Source: Nocardioidaceae bacterium (GTDB taxonomy: Bacteria > Actinomycetota > Actinomycetes > Propionibacteriales > Nocardioidaceae). Taken from it: a stretch of 35,738 nt of DNA. A program made the position numbers and the translations under genes. The stretch lies in the NCBI GenBank assembly GCA_025934895.1, contig JAICWH010000021.1, forward strand, positions 1 to 35,738. Direction: 5' to 3'. Shown one piece after another: positions 22,605 to 31,665 of the stretch (the first letter of the stretch is position 1; each line of letters starts with the position of its first letter). Below the pieces are notes generated by a model, which was not told where the DNA came from, ran no database searches, and saw only the letters and a list, made by a program, of their open reading frames with translations.

Positions 22605-23935
22605 CCGGCCGACCACTCGTCCGTGACGTGGCCGGCCAGGACCGGTGGGACGCCGAACGGCTGGCGAAGCGACGGGCGGTCGAGGCGCTGCGCAGCGGGG
22701 TTCCCAATGCCGATGCAGTCAAGGCGCTCGGTTCGGGCCAGAGTGACATCGAGGACCGGTTCACCGGGATGCTGGAGGCCGTCGCCGACCCGAGCATCGG
22801 TCGGCGCGGGCGCGCGTCGATGCTCCTCGGCGCCGGGTTCGGCGAGGGCAAGAGTCATCTGCTGACCCACCTCGGCCACCTGGCCCGAGCGGCGGGGTTC
22901 GTGGTCTCGACCGTGGTGATCAGCAAGGAGACCCCGCTCTACGACCCGGCCAAGGTGCTTCGCGCCGCGGTGGAGTCCGCGGTCGACCCGGCCGGCGCCC
23001 GCGATGTGCTCACCGAGACGGTTGCGGCGCTCGATCCCGACAGCCCTGGGTATGCCGAGCTGCTTCGGTGGCTGCGAGGTCCCGGCCACGACCTCAACGA
23101 GCGGTTCGAGGCCACCCTGCTGCTCCACCAGCGGCTTTCGGGGGCGACCGCTGCGGACGGCGACGAGGACTTCCTCGACACGATCACCAGGTTCTGGTCC
23201 GGCGACCCGCTGCCGATGCCCGACCTGCGCCGACAGCTCAAGGCCGTCGGCGAGGCCAAGACGTTCAGCTTCTCCCCGGTCAGGATCCGCGATCTCGCTC
23301 GGCAGAGGCTGCGCTTCCTGCCCCGGCTGTTGCGCGCCGCCGGATACGCAGGCTGGGTGGTTCTGCTCGACGAGGTCGAGCTGATCGGCCGCTACTCGCT
23401 GCTGCAACGCGGACGCTCCTACGCGGAGCTGGCTCGCTGGCTCGACGGCGACACCGCCGGACCCGGCGACCCCGGCACCCGGGAGCCCTTGGTCGTGGCG
23501 GCGGCGATGACCGACGACTTCGAGACGGCCGTGCTGGTGGGAAAGAACGACCGGGAGGCCCTCCCCGCCCGACTGCGCGCCAAGGAGACCCTGGAGTACG
23601 CCGAGGTCGCGGCTCTCGCCGAGGAGGCGATGACCCACATCGGGCGGGACCTGCTGTCGCTGGCACCACCGGACGACGCGGAGCTGGATCGCGCCTATCG
23701 CATCCTGCGTCAGCTGCACGGAGGCGCCTACGACTGGGACCCGCCCGAGGTGCACGGGCTCGAGCGGCTCGGTGCCACCCGGATGCGCCAGTACGTCCGT
23801 GCCTGGATCAACGAGTGGGACCTGGTCCGCCTCGACCCGGACTACCGGCCCCTGACCGAGGTGGTGGACACGGTCACCGACTACCGGGAACAGCCCGAAC
23901 TCGGCTCGGAGGAGGCCGGCGACACCTCGTCCTGA
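22601..23935 (+). CDS. P-loop ATPase of the BREX BrxC/BrxD (DUF2791) type
   Basis: A 444-residue predicted ATPase. Walker A is intact at GAGFGEGKS (77-85, K84) and Walker B at GWVVLLDEVEL (D257, E258). The surrounding features (SHLLTHLGHLARAAGFVVS, a following helical insertion, then LLDEVELIGRYSLLQRGRSY and VVAAAMTDDF) fit what I recall of BrxD/DUF2791 ATP-binding proteins of type 2 BREX phage-exclusion loci. A Glu-rich tail ends the protein. ATG 22601 overlaps the previous stop (ATGA) and has GGAGG at 7 bp. No BrxX methyltransferase, PglZ phosphatase, BrxHI helicase or TerB-type gene is next to it; the operon is followed by repeat array C. A defence or DNA-management role is inference. Confidence 0.8.
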   Translation: MTGRPLVRDVAGQDRWDAERLAKRRAVEALRSGVPNADAVKALGSGQSDIEDRFTGMLEAVADPSIGRRGRASMLLGAGFGEGKSHLLTHLGHLARAAGFVVSTVVISKETPLYDPAKVLRAAVESAVDPAGARDVLTETVAALDPDSPGYAELLRWLRGPGHDLNERFEATLLLHQRLSGATAADGDEDFLDTITRFWSGDPLPMPDLRRQLKAVGEAKTFSFSPVRIRDLARQRLRFLPRLLRAAGYAGWVVLLDEVELIGRYSLLQRGRSYAELARWLDGDTAGPGDPGTREPLVVAAAMTDDFETAVLVGKNDREALPARLRAKETLEYAEVAALAEEAMTHIGRDLLSLAPPDDAELDRAYRILRQLHGGAYDWDPPEVHGLERLGATRMRQYVRAWINEWDLVRLDPDYRPLTEVVDTVTDYREQPELGSEEAGDTSS

Positions 23936-23948
23936 CGCATGGCGATGC

Positions 23949-24004
23949 CTGCGGACGCGCCGGGTCGACAGGGTTTCGGCCTGCGGACGCGCCGGGTCGG
24001 CAGG
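23949..24004 (+). repeat. 32-bp tandem repeat array C (about 1.75 copies)
   Basis: Two copies beginning CTGCGGACGCGCCGGGTCG at 23949 and 23981, exact 32-bp period, the second truncated at 24004. It starts 13 bp after the stop of the ATPase operon, so it may be in the 3' untranslated region. Sequence is closer to array E (GGGTCG variant) than to arrays A and B (GACTCG variant). Confidence 0.9.
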
Positions 24005-24122
24005 AATCTCTCGGCGCTCGGCGGGGCACAGAGATCCCACACGCAGAGCGCCCTCCCCGAGGGTGCACCCACCCCGGGCCCGCGCGAGGGATCACCGAGC
24101 GGGCCGATGAGAGGAGACCGTC

Positions 24123-24527
24123 ATGCCGGCACGCGAGGAGATGCCCTCCACCCTGCAGCGCTCGCCCAAGAAGGCGCAGGAGACCTGGGGCAAGACCCAT
24201 GACTCCGCCGTCGAGGAGTACGGCGAGGGCGAGCGCGCACACCGCACCGCGTTCGCGTCGCTCAAGCACTCGTTCGAGAAGGTCGGCGACCACTGGGAGC
24301 CCAAGGACAGGAAGGGGCCCTCGGACCAGCAGGCCGCCAAGTCCGGAGCGAGCGCCCGCAGAGGCGGGAAGACGGCGGAGGGCGTGGATGCCAACGCCTC
24401 CAAACGGCACCTGTACGACGTCGCCAAGCGGCTCGGGGTCACCGGCCGGTCGCGGATGTCCAAGGGGGAGCTCGTCGAGGCCATCAAGAAGGCCAACGCC
24501 CGCGAGACCCGCCGCAGCCGCTCCTGA
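24123..24527 (+). CDS. ChaB domain protein with C-terminal Rho-N/SAP-like domain
   Basis: A 134-residue basic protein. Residues about 7-65 form a ChaB domain (MPSTLQRSPKKAQETWGKTH and AFASLKHSFEKVGDHW). A charged Gly/Ala/Lys linker follows, then a helical module KRHLYDVAKRLGVTGRSRMS with KGELVEAIKKAN (about 93-127), which resembles the Rho termination factor N-terminal/SAP-type fold that binds nucleic acid. ChaB is named for a cation-transport regulator, but that role is poorly supported for actinobacterial copies. GAGGAG precedes the ATG. It stands alone about 85 bp before the SRPBCC gene and may be cotranscribed with it. Confidence 0.87.
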   Translation: MPAREEMPSTLQRSPKKAQETWGKTHDSAVEEYGEGERAHRTAFASLKHSFEKVGDHWEPKDRKGPSDQQAAKSGASARRGGKTAEGVDANASKRHLYDVAKRLGVTGRSRMSKGELVEAIKKANARETRRSRS

Positions 24528-24614
24528 CCACGCCACCGGGGCATGGTCCCGCGGGCCCGGGGTACGCCGCCGGATCGGACGGAACCGCGGTCGTGGCCGC
24601 GGGAAGGAGCAGCA

Positions 24615-25549
24615 GTGAGCGACACACCTGAGGCCAAGGCCCGCCCGATGGCCCGAGTGCTGGGCGTGGCGAGCGCCGCGCTCGGCGTCCCGATGGTCAC
24701 CTCGCCAGAGACCGTCGCCCGGCTGGCCGGCGTGGACGACGTCGAGGTGGCGCCGCACGTGATCCAGGCGGTCGGGGTGCGAGAGCTGATGCACGCCACA
24801 GCCCTGCTGGCCGGCCCGCCGAAGACGCTGTGGACCCGGGTCGCCGGGGACGCTTTCGACCTGCTCGTGCTCGCTCGGGCGGTCTCGCGCGGCCGGGGCG
24901 AAGGCCGGGCCCGGGTCTCGGTCGCGACGGCGGCAGTGGCCGGGATCGCCGCGATCGACACCGTCGCCGCCATCCGGTCGCGGCACACCGGTCAGCACGG
25001 CCGCGGCAGGCCAGGGCCGCTGCACCTCACGGCGTCCGTGACGGTGCGGTGCACGCCGCAGGAGGCCTACGACTACTGGCGCGACTTCGAGCGGCTGCCG
25101 CGGTTCATGGGTCACCTGCGCTCGGTCACCCTGGACGGGCAGGGTCGCTCGACGTGGACCGCGAACGCCCCGGTCAGGAAGCAGGTGGCCTGGCAGGCGG
25201 AGATGACCGGGGACGACCCGGGTCGCCGGATCTCCTGGAAGTCGCTGCCGGGCGCGGACATCGCCAACGCCGGGACCGTGCACTTCGCCGAGACCCCCGA
25301 CGGTTCCGGCACCGAGGTCCGCGTCAGCCTGCACTACGACGTACCGGCTGGAGCGCTCGGTCGGGCCGTGGCCCGCCTGTGGGGCGAGGAGCCCACCCAG
25401 CAGGTGCACGACGACCTGCGCCGGTTCAAGGCGATCATCGAGACCGGTGACGTGGTGCGAAGCGACGCGCTGCCCGACGGCCCCGACTCCGGGCACCAGA
25501 TGTCCCAGCGACCCGCCCAGCCCGTGTCCTACAGGAAGAAGGACGAGCG

Positions 25550-25553
<4 letters not shown>
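24615..25553 (+). CDS. SRPBCC/polyketide cyclase-like protein with N-terminal hydrophobic domain
   Basis: A 312-residue protein. The first 125 residues contain hydrophobic helices ([20 protein letters not shown] and [20 protein letters not shown]) that could be membrane-associated. Residues about 140-285 are a START/SRPBCC-fold domain: [31 protein letters not shown], and a [20 protein letters not shown] strand pair. Such domains bind hydrophobic ligands; no catalytic residues can be named. GTG 24615 has AAGGAG at 5 bp. The stop overlaps the start of the alcohol dehydrogenase gene (ATGA 25550-25553), a pairing seen in actinobacteria, suggesting that both act on one lipid-like substrate. That last point is inference. 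Confidence 0.87.
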
Positions 25554-26712
<1,159 letters not shown>

Positions 26713-26719
<7 letters not shown>

Positions 26720-26748
26720 CCGGAGGCGAAGGAGTCACCGGTCAGGGC
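26713..26748 (+). terminator. Perfect hairpin at the end of the ADH gene
   Basis: GCCCTGACCGG (26713-26723) and CCGGTCAGGGC (26738-26748) form an 11-bp perfect stem with a 14-nt loop, overlapping the TGA stop (26717-26719). It has no T-tract. It is a likely terminator of the SRPBCC-ADH unit. Confidence 0.65.
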
Positions 26749-26983
26749 CAGCGGAGGGTGACCGGGTCGTCGTACAGCATGTGCGGGGTGTGTCGGGACA
26801 CGGGGTCCGACCTTGTTCGGTGTGGATTCCTGGTCGGTCGCACGGTCGCACGGTCTGCGCAGGCGAGAACGAGGCAGGGGCTCCGCACCCGAACGCCACG
26901 AAACCTTCGCGGGGGGCAAGCGGCCTGGCGGCCGGGCGCGCCTACGATCGATCCGGCACAGCAGCGCAGACCGAAGGACATCC

Positions 26984-28459
26984 GTGATCGAAGACAGGTA
27001 CTCGCTCGAGCGTGAGATCGGGCGCGGCGGCATGGGCGCGGTCTGGCTCGGCCGCGACGAGGCGCTGGGGCGGCAGGTGGCGCTCAAGCGGATCGGCCTG
27101 CTGCCGGGGGCGACGAGCACCGATCTCGCGCGCGCCGAGCGCGAGGCCCGGCTGGCCGCACGGCTCAACCATCCGCACGTCGTCTCCGTCTTCGACATCG
27201 TCGTCGACCAGGAGACGGACGCGCACTGGCTGGTGATGGAGTACGTCGACGGCACCGACCTCGCTCAGCTGGTCCGAGACGAGGGCCCGCTCGCACCGGA
27301 CGACGCTGGGCCGCTGATGTGGCAGGCGGCTGACGCGCTCGTCGCGGCGCATGCGCAGGGCATCGTCCATCGCGACGTCAAGCCGTCGAACATCCTGGTG
27401 GACCGGGACCGCCGGGTGAAGCTGACCGACTTCGGCATCGCGCGCATCGCCGGCGACCCGGCGCTGACCCAGACCGGGCTGGTCACGGGGTCACCGGCCT
27501 TTCTCGCCCCCGAGATCGCATCGGGTGCCTTCAGCGACGCGGCCGCCGACGTGTGGTCGCTCGGTGCGACCGTGTTCTACGCCCTGTCCGGACGGCTGCC
27601 GTACGACGCCGGCGACCACGTGCTCAGCGGGCTCTACCGCCTGGTCAACGAGGAGCCACCCAGGTTGTCCGACGCCGGCTGGCTGGGCCCGCTGCTCGAG
27701 TCCACGATGGTGCGGGAGCCGTCCGGTCGGTGGTCGATGCCGCAGGTCCGGGGCTATCTCGCCGGACCGGCAGGCGGAGTGGTCCCGGCGGTCGGAGGGG
27801 AGCAGCCCCCGGGTGAGGCGACCTCGTCGACCCGGTTGCTGGGGACCGTGGGGCGCCCGGCTGCCGAGCCTCCTCGGGCCCAGCCTCCTCGGGACCAGCC
27901 TTCTCGGGACCAGCCTCCTCGGGCCGCGCCGCCTGCGGCCGCCCCGGCGCCCGCCCCGGTGCCAGCCCGGACGCCTAGGCGAAGCCGACGGCTCGTCCCA
28001 TGGATGGTCCTCGGCCTGGCGGTGGTCGCGGCCCTGGTGCTGTTCCTTGTCCTGCGTCATCCCGGGCAGCCGGCCGGCACGGCCGCACACAGCCCGTCGA
28101 CCAGCGCGTCGAGCCCGTCGGCCACCTCGCCCAGCCGGCAGGCCGTGGTGCCGCGGCCTACTGCGGCGGGGATGGAGTCCTTCATCCGTGGCTACGTCGC
28201 GGCCCTGTCGAACAACCCCGACGCCGCCTGGAGGATGCTCACCCCGAAGTTCCAGACGGAGAGCGGCGGCCTGGCGACGTACCGCAAGTTCTGGGCCGGT
28301 GTGGGCAGCGGCCGGATCCTGTCGATCTCCGCGGACCCCCGGGATCTCGTGGTCCGCTACCGCGTGCGCTTCGACAACTTCGGGACCGGCCGCAGGGCGA
28401 CCGTGCTGAAGCTCGTCTTCGAGAAGGGTCGCTACCTGATCGACGGGGAGCTCACCTAG
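26984..28459 (+). CDS. Transmembrane serine/threonine protein kinase (PknB/StkP-type)
   Basis: A 491-residue kinase. The cytoplasmic catalytic domain (about 1-265) has GRGGMGAVW (13-21), Lys35 in VALKRI, HRDVKPSNIL with D131, and DFG with D149. A Pro/Arg-rich juxtamembrane linker follows, part of it coded by a 15-bp tandem repeat. One membrane helix (about 338-362, VPWMVLGLAVVAALVLFLVL) leads to an extracellular Ser/Thr-rich stalk and a C-terminal 95-residue domain (SFIRGYVAALSNNPDAAWRM) that looks NTF2-like. It carries no PASTA repeats, so the outside domain differs from classical PknB. GTG 26984 has AAGGA at 7 bp. The separate 264-bp upstream region suggests its own promoter. Confidence 0.93.
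   Translation: MIEDRYSLEREIGRGGMGAVWLGRDEALGRQVALKRIGLLPGATSTDLARAEREARLAARLNHPHVVSVFDIVVDQETDAHWLVMEYVDGTDLAQLVRDEGPLAPDDAGPLMWQAADALVAAHAQGIVHRDVKPSNILVDRDRRVKLTDFGIARIAGDPALTQTGLVTGSPAFLAPEIASGAFSDAAADVWSLGATVFYALSGRLPYDAGDHVLSGLYRLVNEEPPRLSDAGWLGPLLESTMVREPSGRWSMPQVRGYLAGPAGGVVPAVGGEQPPGEATSSTRLLGTVGRPAAEPPRAQPPRDQPSRDQPPRAAPPAAAPAPAPVPARTPRRSRRLVPWMVLGLAVVAALVLFLVLRHPGQPAGTAAHSPSTSASSPSATSPSRQAVVPRPTAAGMESFIRGYVAALSNNPDAAWRMLTPKFQTESGGLATYRKFWAGVGSGRILSISADPRDLVVRYRVRFDNFGTGRRATVLKLVFEKGRYLIDGELT
27869..27928 (+). repeat. 15-bp in-frame coding repeat in kinase linker
   Basis: Four copies of a unit close to CCTCCTCGGGACCAG at 27869, 27884, 27899 and 27914 encode PPRAQ-PPRDQ-PSRDQ-PPRAA in the juxtamembrane linker of the Ser/Thr kinase. 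A 15-bp period keeps the frame, so copy number can vary without disrupting the protein. Confidence 0.85.
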
Positions 28460-28474
28460 CGATGGGGCCGTGGC

Positions 28475-28900
28475 TCAGACCGGTGGGTGCTCGCTCAGCC
28501 AGGCCGCGGCTCGGCGGGCTGACGCGCGTGCCAGCCACGCGTCCTCGATGATCTCAGCCAGCTCGGCCCGGGTGAGCTCTCCGATGCGGCTGCCCCGCAG
28601 GAGCACCGACGGGTGACCGTCGAAGTGCTTGGTGGTGAAGAACGGTGAGGTGGGGTCCTGCACCAGCGCGTGCTTGTCCGCCTCGGATCCGACCCAGAAG
28701 ACGATGACGTCCTGGTAACGCTGCCCGGTCTCGGGGTCGACCGCGTCCGGGCGTGGGTTGCGGAAGAAGATGAACGACCTGCCACCCACCTGGAAGACCG
28801 GGTTGTCGCGGGTGCCCTGGACCACCGTGACATGCGGCATCGCACGTGCCAGGTCTGCGACATCCTCGACCCGGGCCGGGCGGTTCGGATCCTCGGGCAC
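28475..28900 (-). CDS. MmcQ/YjbR family protein
   Basis: A 141-residue protein with the MmcQ/YjbR (CyaY-like fold) layout: DVADLARAMPHVTVVQG near the N-terminus, VFQVGGRSFIFFRNPRPD in the middle, VFWVGSEADKHALV, FFTTKHFDGHPSVLLRG, and the C-terminal helix ELAEIIEDAWLARASARRA. The family is often called DNA-binding; evidence for function is weak. GTG 28900 is chosen because family similarity starts just after it. There is no ribosome site, but TACGCT lies 6 bp upstream in the right place for a -10 element, implying a leaderless message. The gene is convergent with the kinase, ending 15 bp away. Confidence 0.85.
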   Translation of the reverse strand: MPEDPNRPARVEDVADLARAMPHVTVVQGTRDNPVFQVGGRSFIFFRNPRPDAVDPETGQRYQDVIVFWVGSEADKHALVQDPTSPFFTTKHFDGHPSVLLRGSRIGELTRAELAEIIEDAWLARASARRAAAWLSEHPPV

Positions 28901-28906
28901 GCACGT

Positions 28907-28912
28907 AGCGTA
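28907..28912 (-). promoter_or_regulatory. Candidate -10 element of a leaderless message
   Basis: On the minus strand TACGCT is followed by ACGTGC and then the GTG start at 28900. The 6-nt gap would place transcription initiation at the start codon itself. A -35 element is not obvious. Confidence 0.4.
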
Positions 28913-28937
28913 GAGGCCCGCCAAAGGGTGGGGGAGC

Positions 28938-30053
28938 TCAGGAGCAGAGCCCGTTGGCTGCTGCGCGCTGCTTCTGGGCCTCGGTCTGCTTCTTGCGAGT
29001 GGCGGCGGAGGTGCTCTCCTTGGTCTGCTTGGACCCGAGTGGGTCGTCGCGCCTCAACTTGCTCCACAGCTGGTTCGCCTCGGGCTCGCGCCACTGCAGC
29101 CGGTTGGGATCGGGAGGATAGGCCTCGACGGGCACGGTCAGGAAGCGCACGTTGTCCAGGCCGATGCCGCGCACCTGCTGACCGAGTGAGAACAGGTCCT
29201 TGAGGTTCCCCAGGCTCGTGTCCGCGCTGATCGAGGACGTGACCGCGTCGAGGAACGAGTAGAGCCGTTTGGGGTTGGTCAGCGTGCCGGTCGACACGGC
29301 CTTGTGGGTCAGCGACGCAAGGAACGCCTGCTGGCGCGCGATGCGGCCGATGTCGCCGCCGTCGCCGATGCCATGCCGGACGCGTACGTAGTCGAGGGCC
29401 TTGTCCCCCTTGACCGTGTAGGTCCCGGCCTTGAGGTGGATGTGGCCGATGTTGTCATCGACCTCGTGTGGCAGGCACACCTGCACCCCGCCGAGGGCGT
29501 CGACCATCTTGCGGAAGCCGTTGAAGTCGATCACGACCACGTGGTCGAGATGGATGTTGGTCAGGGCCTCGACGGTCTTCAACGTGCACCTCGCGCCGCC
29601 GATGGCATAGGCGTCGTTGAACTGCGTGAGGCTCGGCGGGTCGACCCTTCCATTCGACTGTGTGCAGGCGGGTCGCTTCACCATCGAGTCGCGAGGGATG
29701 CTGACGGCGTACGCGTGCTTGCGGTCGGCGGACAGGTGCAGCACGATCGTGGTGTCGGAGAGGCCGGGCGTGGCACCACCGATGTGGCCCTTCTGCCCCT
29801 TGCGGGTGTCCGACCCGATGAGCAGCACGTCCATCGCCTGGTACGCGACGTGCTTCTTCTCGACCTTGACGGGGCGCTTGCCGAGCCCGCCGACCGAGAT
29901 GTGCCCGATGTTGCTGTTGAGATGGTTGTAGATCAGGACGCCCGCGACGGAGGCGATCAGCAGGAGGCCCAGGAGGGAGGCGAGGACGATCAGGACGACC
30001 CGTCGCCGTCGCCGCCGTGGGCGACGCTCGTCCGAGCCGGGTTCTTGCCTCAT
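28938..30053 (-). CDS. LytR-CpsA-Psr (LCP) family cell-wall ligase
   Basis: A 371-residue membrane-anchored enzyme expected to attach undecaprenyl-linked glycopolymers to peptidoglycan. A basic cytoplasmic tail (PRRRRRR to about residue 18) precedes one membrane helix (about 19-43). The extracytoplasmic LCP domain includes DVLLIGSDTRKG (about 73-84), PGLSDTTIVLHL, AVSIPRDSMVK, FNDAYAIGGARCTLKTVE, and DYVRVRHGIGDGGDIGR, with the Arg/Asp residues that bind the pyrophosphate of the lipid donor. The tail is Lys/Gln-rich (KKQTEAQKQRAAANG). ATG 30053 has AGGAAGG at 7 bp; an earlier start at 30176 would place extra residues ahead of the basic tail without support. Confidence 0.92.
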   Translation of the reverse strand: MRQEPGSDERRPRRRRRRVVLIVLASLLGLLLIASVAGVLIYNHLNSNIGHISVGGLGKRPVKVEKKHVAYQAMDVLLIGSDTRKGQKGHIGGATPGLSDTTIVLHLSADRKHAYAVSIPRDSMVKRPACTQSNGRVDPPSLTQFNDAYAIGGARCTLKTVEALTNIHLDHVVVIDFNGFRKMVDALGGVQVCLPHEVDDNIGHIHLKAGTYTVKGDKALDYVRVRHGIGDGGDIGRIARQQAFLASLTHKAVSTGTLTNPKRLYSFLDAVTSSISADTSLGNLKDLFSLGQQVRGIGLDNVRFLTVPVEAYPPDPNRLQWREPEANQLWSKLRRDDPLGSKQTKESTSAATRKKQTEAQKQRAAANGLCS

Positions 30054-30398
30054 CGAACACCTTCCTGCCGTGGGCGGAGTCAGCCAAGTATGCCGGTGGC
30101 ACCTGTGCATGGCCGCGAGGACTGCGACCGCCGTACGACGGACCGGTCTGTCAGCTGGATCCGCGCCGCAGTGCACCCGCCCGCTCAGTGTCAGATGTGG
30201 AGACTGTGTGAGCCGACCGACCGCCCAGGTGCTCGGGTGCGCAGAGGCGGCGTCCGCTGAGCCCCGGAGGGATCTGCGGCACAGGGTCCGGCCTGGTCGT
30301 CCTGGCGCTTGTCATGCCTCATCGTGCGAGCCAGACTGGTGAAGTGGCCCGACGCGGTCGCAAAGCGTCGGACTCTCACTGAGAAGAAGGTGAGTGCG
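30054..30398. other. Divergent intergenic region between LCP and hemerythrin-like genes
   Basis: 345 bp with no gene seen. It must hold two divergent promoters. On the plus strand TTGTCA (30311-30316) with a weak CAGACT 17 bp later is a possible promoter for the downstream gene. On the minus strand CATACT near 30090 could be a -10 element for the LCP gene. No repeat copies are present here. Confidence 0.4.
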
Positions 30399-31145
30399 AT
30401 GGCGCACGGAGACTCGCTCGCAATGACCGTCGAGGCGACGCATCGCTCTCTCGAGGCTCGGGTTGCTGCCGCACGTGCGCCCAACCCGGATCGACCGCGC
30501 GACACCCCTGACGCCTTCCTTGCCGCGACGAGTCGACACCTGGCCGCGGTGGAAGCGGTGTTGGTACCCCGAGTCCGGAAGCGGGCCCCCGACGGAGACG
30601 CGCTGTCCGTCGAGTACCTCGCGGTGGCGCGATCGCTGGAGCAGACCCTGACCCTGGTGAAGGCTCGGCTCTACGGCGAGTTCCATGCAGTCCGGCTGTC
30701 GTGGCCTCAGCTGTGGAGAGCGGTACAGACGCAGCTGTCGGAGCACAACCGGATCGAGTTACGCCTTGTCGACGCCTTGATCCGGTACGACGAACCCGAC
30801 AGCCTTGACGGGCTGGCGCAGCGCGTGTTCGACGCCGAGACCCGTGCTCCGACCCGACCGCATCCGCACCTGCCGCACACCGGGAAAGCCAGCCTGGTGG
30901 CACGTAGCCTCTGGGCGGTCGCTGACCGGTTCTGGGACCGGGCTGAGGGACGGGTGATCCCAGCACCCGTGCACCCCGTACCGCATCACCACGACAGTCT
31001 GCTGGGGCAGTACCTCGTAGGCGACCCGCACTTCGAGGCTGACGCCCCATTTCTTACGCATCGCCACCACGGCCGGCTGAACGGCGGGTCCAGCACATCG
31101 CAGGAAAACCGAGTCGTGGAGAAGTTCGAGGACCCGAACCTCTGA
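30399..31145 (+). CDS. Hemerythrin-like (HHE) helical protein with His-rich tail
   Basis: A 248-residue protein. The N-terminal half reads as a four-helix bundle with histidine and acidic residues spaced as in HHE domains: H47/E52 in SRHLAAVEAV, E94/H96 in YGEFHAVRL and H116/E120 in LSEHNRIEL. The assignment is tentative, because not all five canonical histidines are identifiable. The C-terminal half is rich in His and Pro (PHPHLPH and HPVPHHHDS), an unusual metal-binding-like segment. ATG 30399 has AGAAGG 8 bp upstream; GTG 30390 and an ATG at 30309 are alternatives. Possible roles are oxygen or iron sensing; none can be shown here. Confidence 0.6.
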   Translation: MAHGDSLAMTVEATHRSLEARVAAARAPNPDRPRDTPDAFLAATSRHLAAVEAVLVPRVRKRAPDGDALSVEYLAVARSLEQTLTLVKARLYGEFHAVRLSWPQLWRAVQTQLSEHNRIELRLVDALIRYDEPDSLDGLAQRVFDAETRAPTRPHPHLPHTGKASLVARSLWAVADRFWDRAEGRVIPAPVHPVPHHHDSLLGQYLVGDPHFEADAPFLTHRHHGRLNGGSSTSQENRVVEKFEDPNL

Positions 31146-31254
31146 TCCTTCGTCTCAGCGCCCGCCCCTCGGTCATTCTCGGCCTTCGCGGAGGGAGGCA
31201 CCTCCGGTCGGGCACCTGTCCGAGCTGCTGTCGACGGCCGGCAGAACGGCGAGA

Positions 31255-31285
31255 CCGCAGGCCAGACACAGAGTCTGGCCTGCGG
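31255..31285 (-). terminator. Terminator of tRNA-Phe
   Basis: A perfect 13-bp stem, CCGCAGGCCAGAC (31255-31267) with GTCTGGCCTGCGG (31273-31285), and a 5-nt loop, begins 7 bp beyond the encoded CCA of tRNA-Phe. No T-tract follows, as for typical actinobacterial stem-only terminators. Confidence 0.85.
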
Positions 31286-31292
31286 CTTCGTG

Positions 31293-31369
31293 TGGTGGGC
31301 AGGGGCGGGGTCGAACCGCCGACCTTCCACTTTTCAGGCGGACGCTCGTGCCAACTGAGCTACCTGCCC
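31293..31369 (-). tRNA. tRNA-Phe (GAA)
   Basis: The cloverleaf folds cleanly on the minus strand. Acceptor GGGCAGG pairs with CCTGCCC; the D stem is GCTC/GAGC; the anticodon stem TCCGC/GTGGA closes a CTGAAAA loop with anticodon GAA; a 5-nt variable region and the T stem GGCGG/CCGCC with loop TTCGACC follow. The discriminator is A and CCA is encoded (31293-31295). Length is 74 nt plus CCA. Confidence 0.97.
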
Positions 31370-31570
31370 ACATTCGCCTCGTGGAGACCCGTAGTCGGTC
31401 AACCGCGTCTCCGCCGTGCCGCGAACGGTCGAAGCATACATGGCCGGGTTCGGGCTGCCGTCAGACCTTCAGGACGACCTGGTGGTGAGTGACATCCCTG
31501 GTCAGGGTGTCGGGTGGGCCAGCGTCACTCGGTTGAACCAGGATCGCCACGGGTGTACTGCCGGGCCGGG

Positions 31571-31665
31571 TGCCGAGCCGGCGCATCCGCAGGGCCGGGG
31601 GCTGCCGAGTCGGCGCGTCCGCAGGGCCGGGGCCTGCCGAGTCGGCGCGTCCGCAGGGCCGGCGG
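31571..31665 (-). repeat. 32-bp tandem repeat array D (about 3 copies)
   Basis: Copies start at 31588, 31620 and 31652, plus a partial one at 31571-31587, all on the minus strand in the common orientation. They are of the GACTCG sub-type, with a GCAGGCCCC replacement in the second half. The period is exactly 32 bp. Confidence 0.93.

Noticed and set aside
20797-23935. A complete type 2 BREX locus
   Set aside because: Only BrxC/BrxD-like ATPase genes are present; no methyltransferase, PglZ, PglW or BrxHI gene lies within the window.
22496-24040. A 514-codon minus-strand frame over the ATPase gene
   Set aside because: Antisense of the ATPase gene that carries intact Walker motifs, with no ribosome site and no motifs of its own.
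26742-26981. Small minus-strand frame between the ADH and kinase genes
   Set aside because: It shares no recognised domain, lies within the kinase promoter region, and its 3' end overlaps the ADH terminator hairpin.
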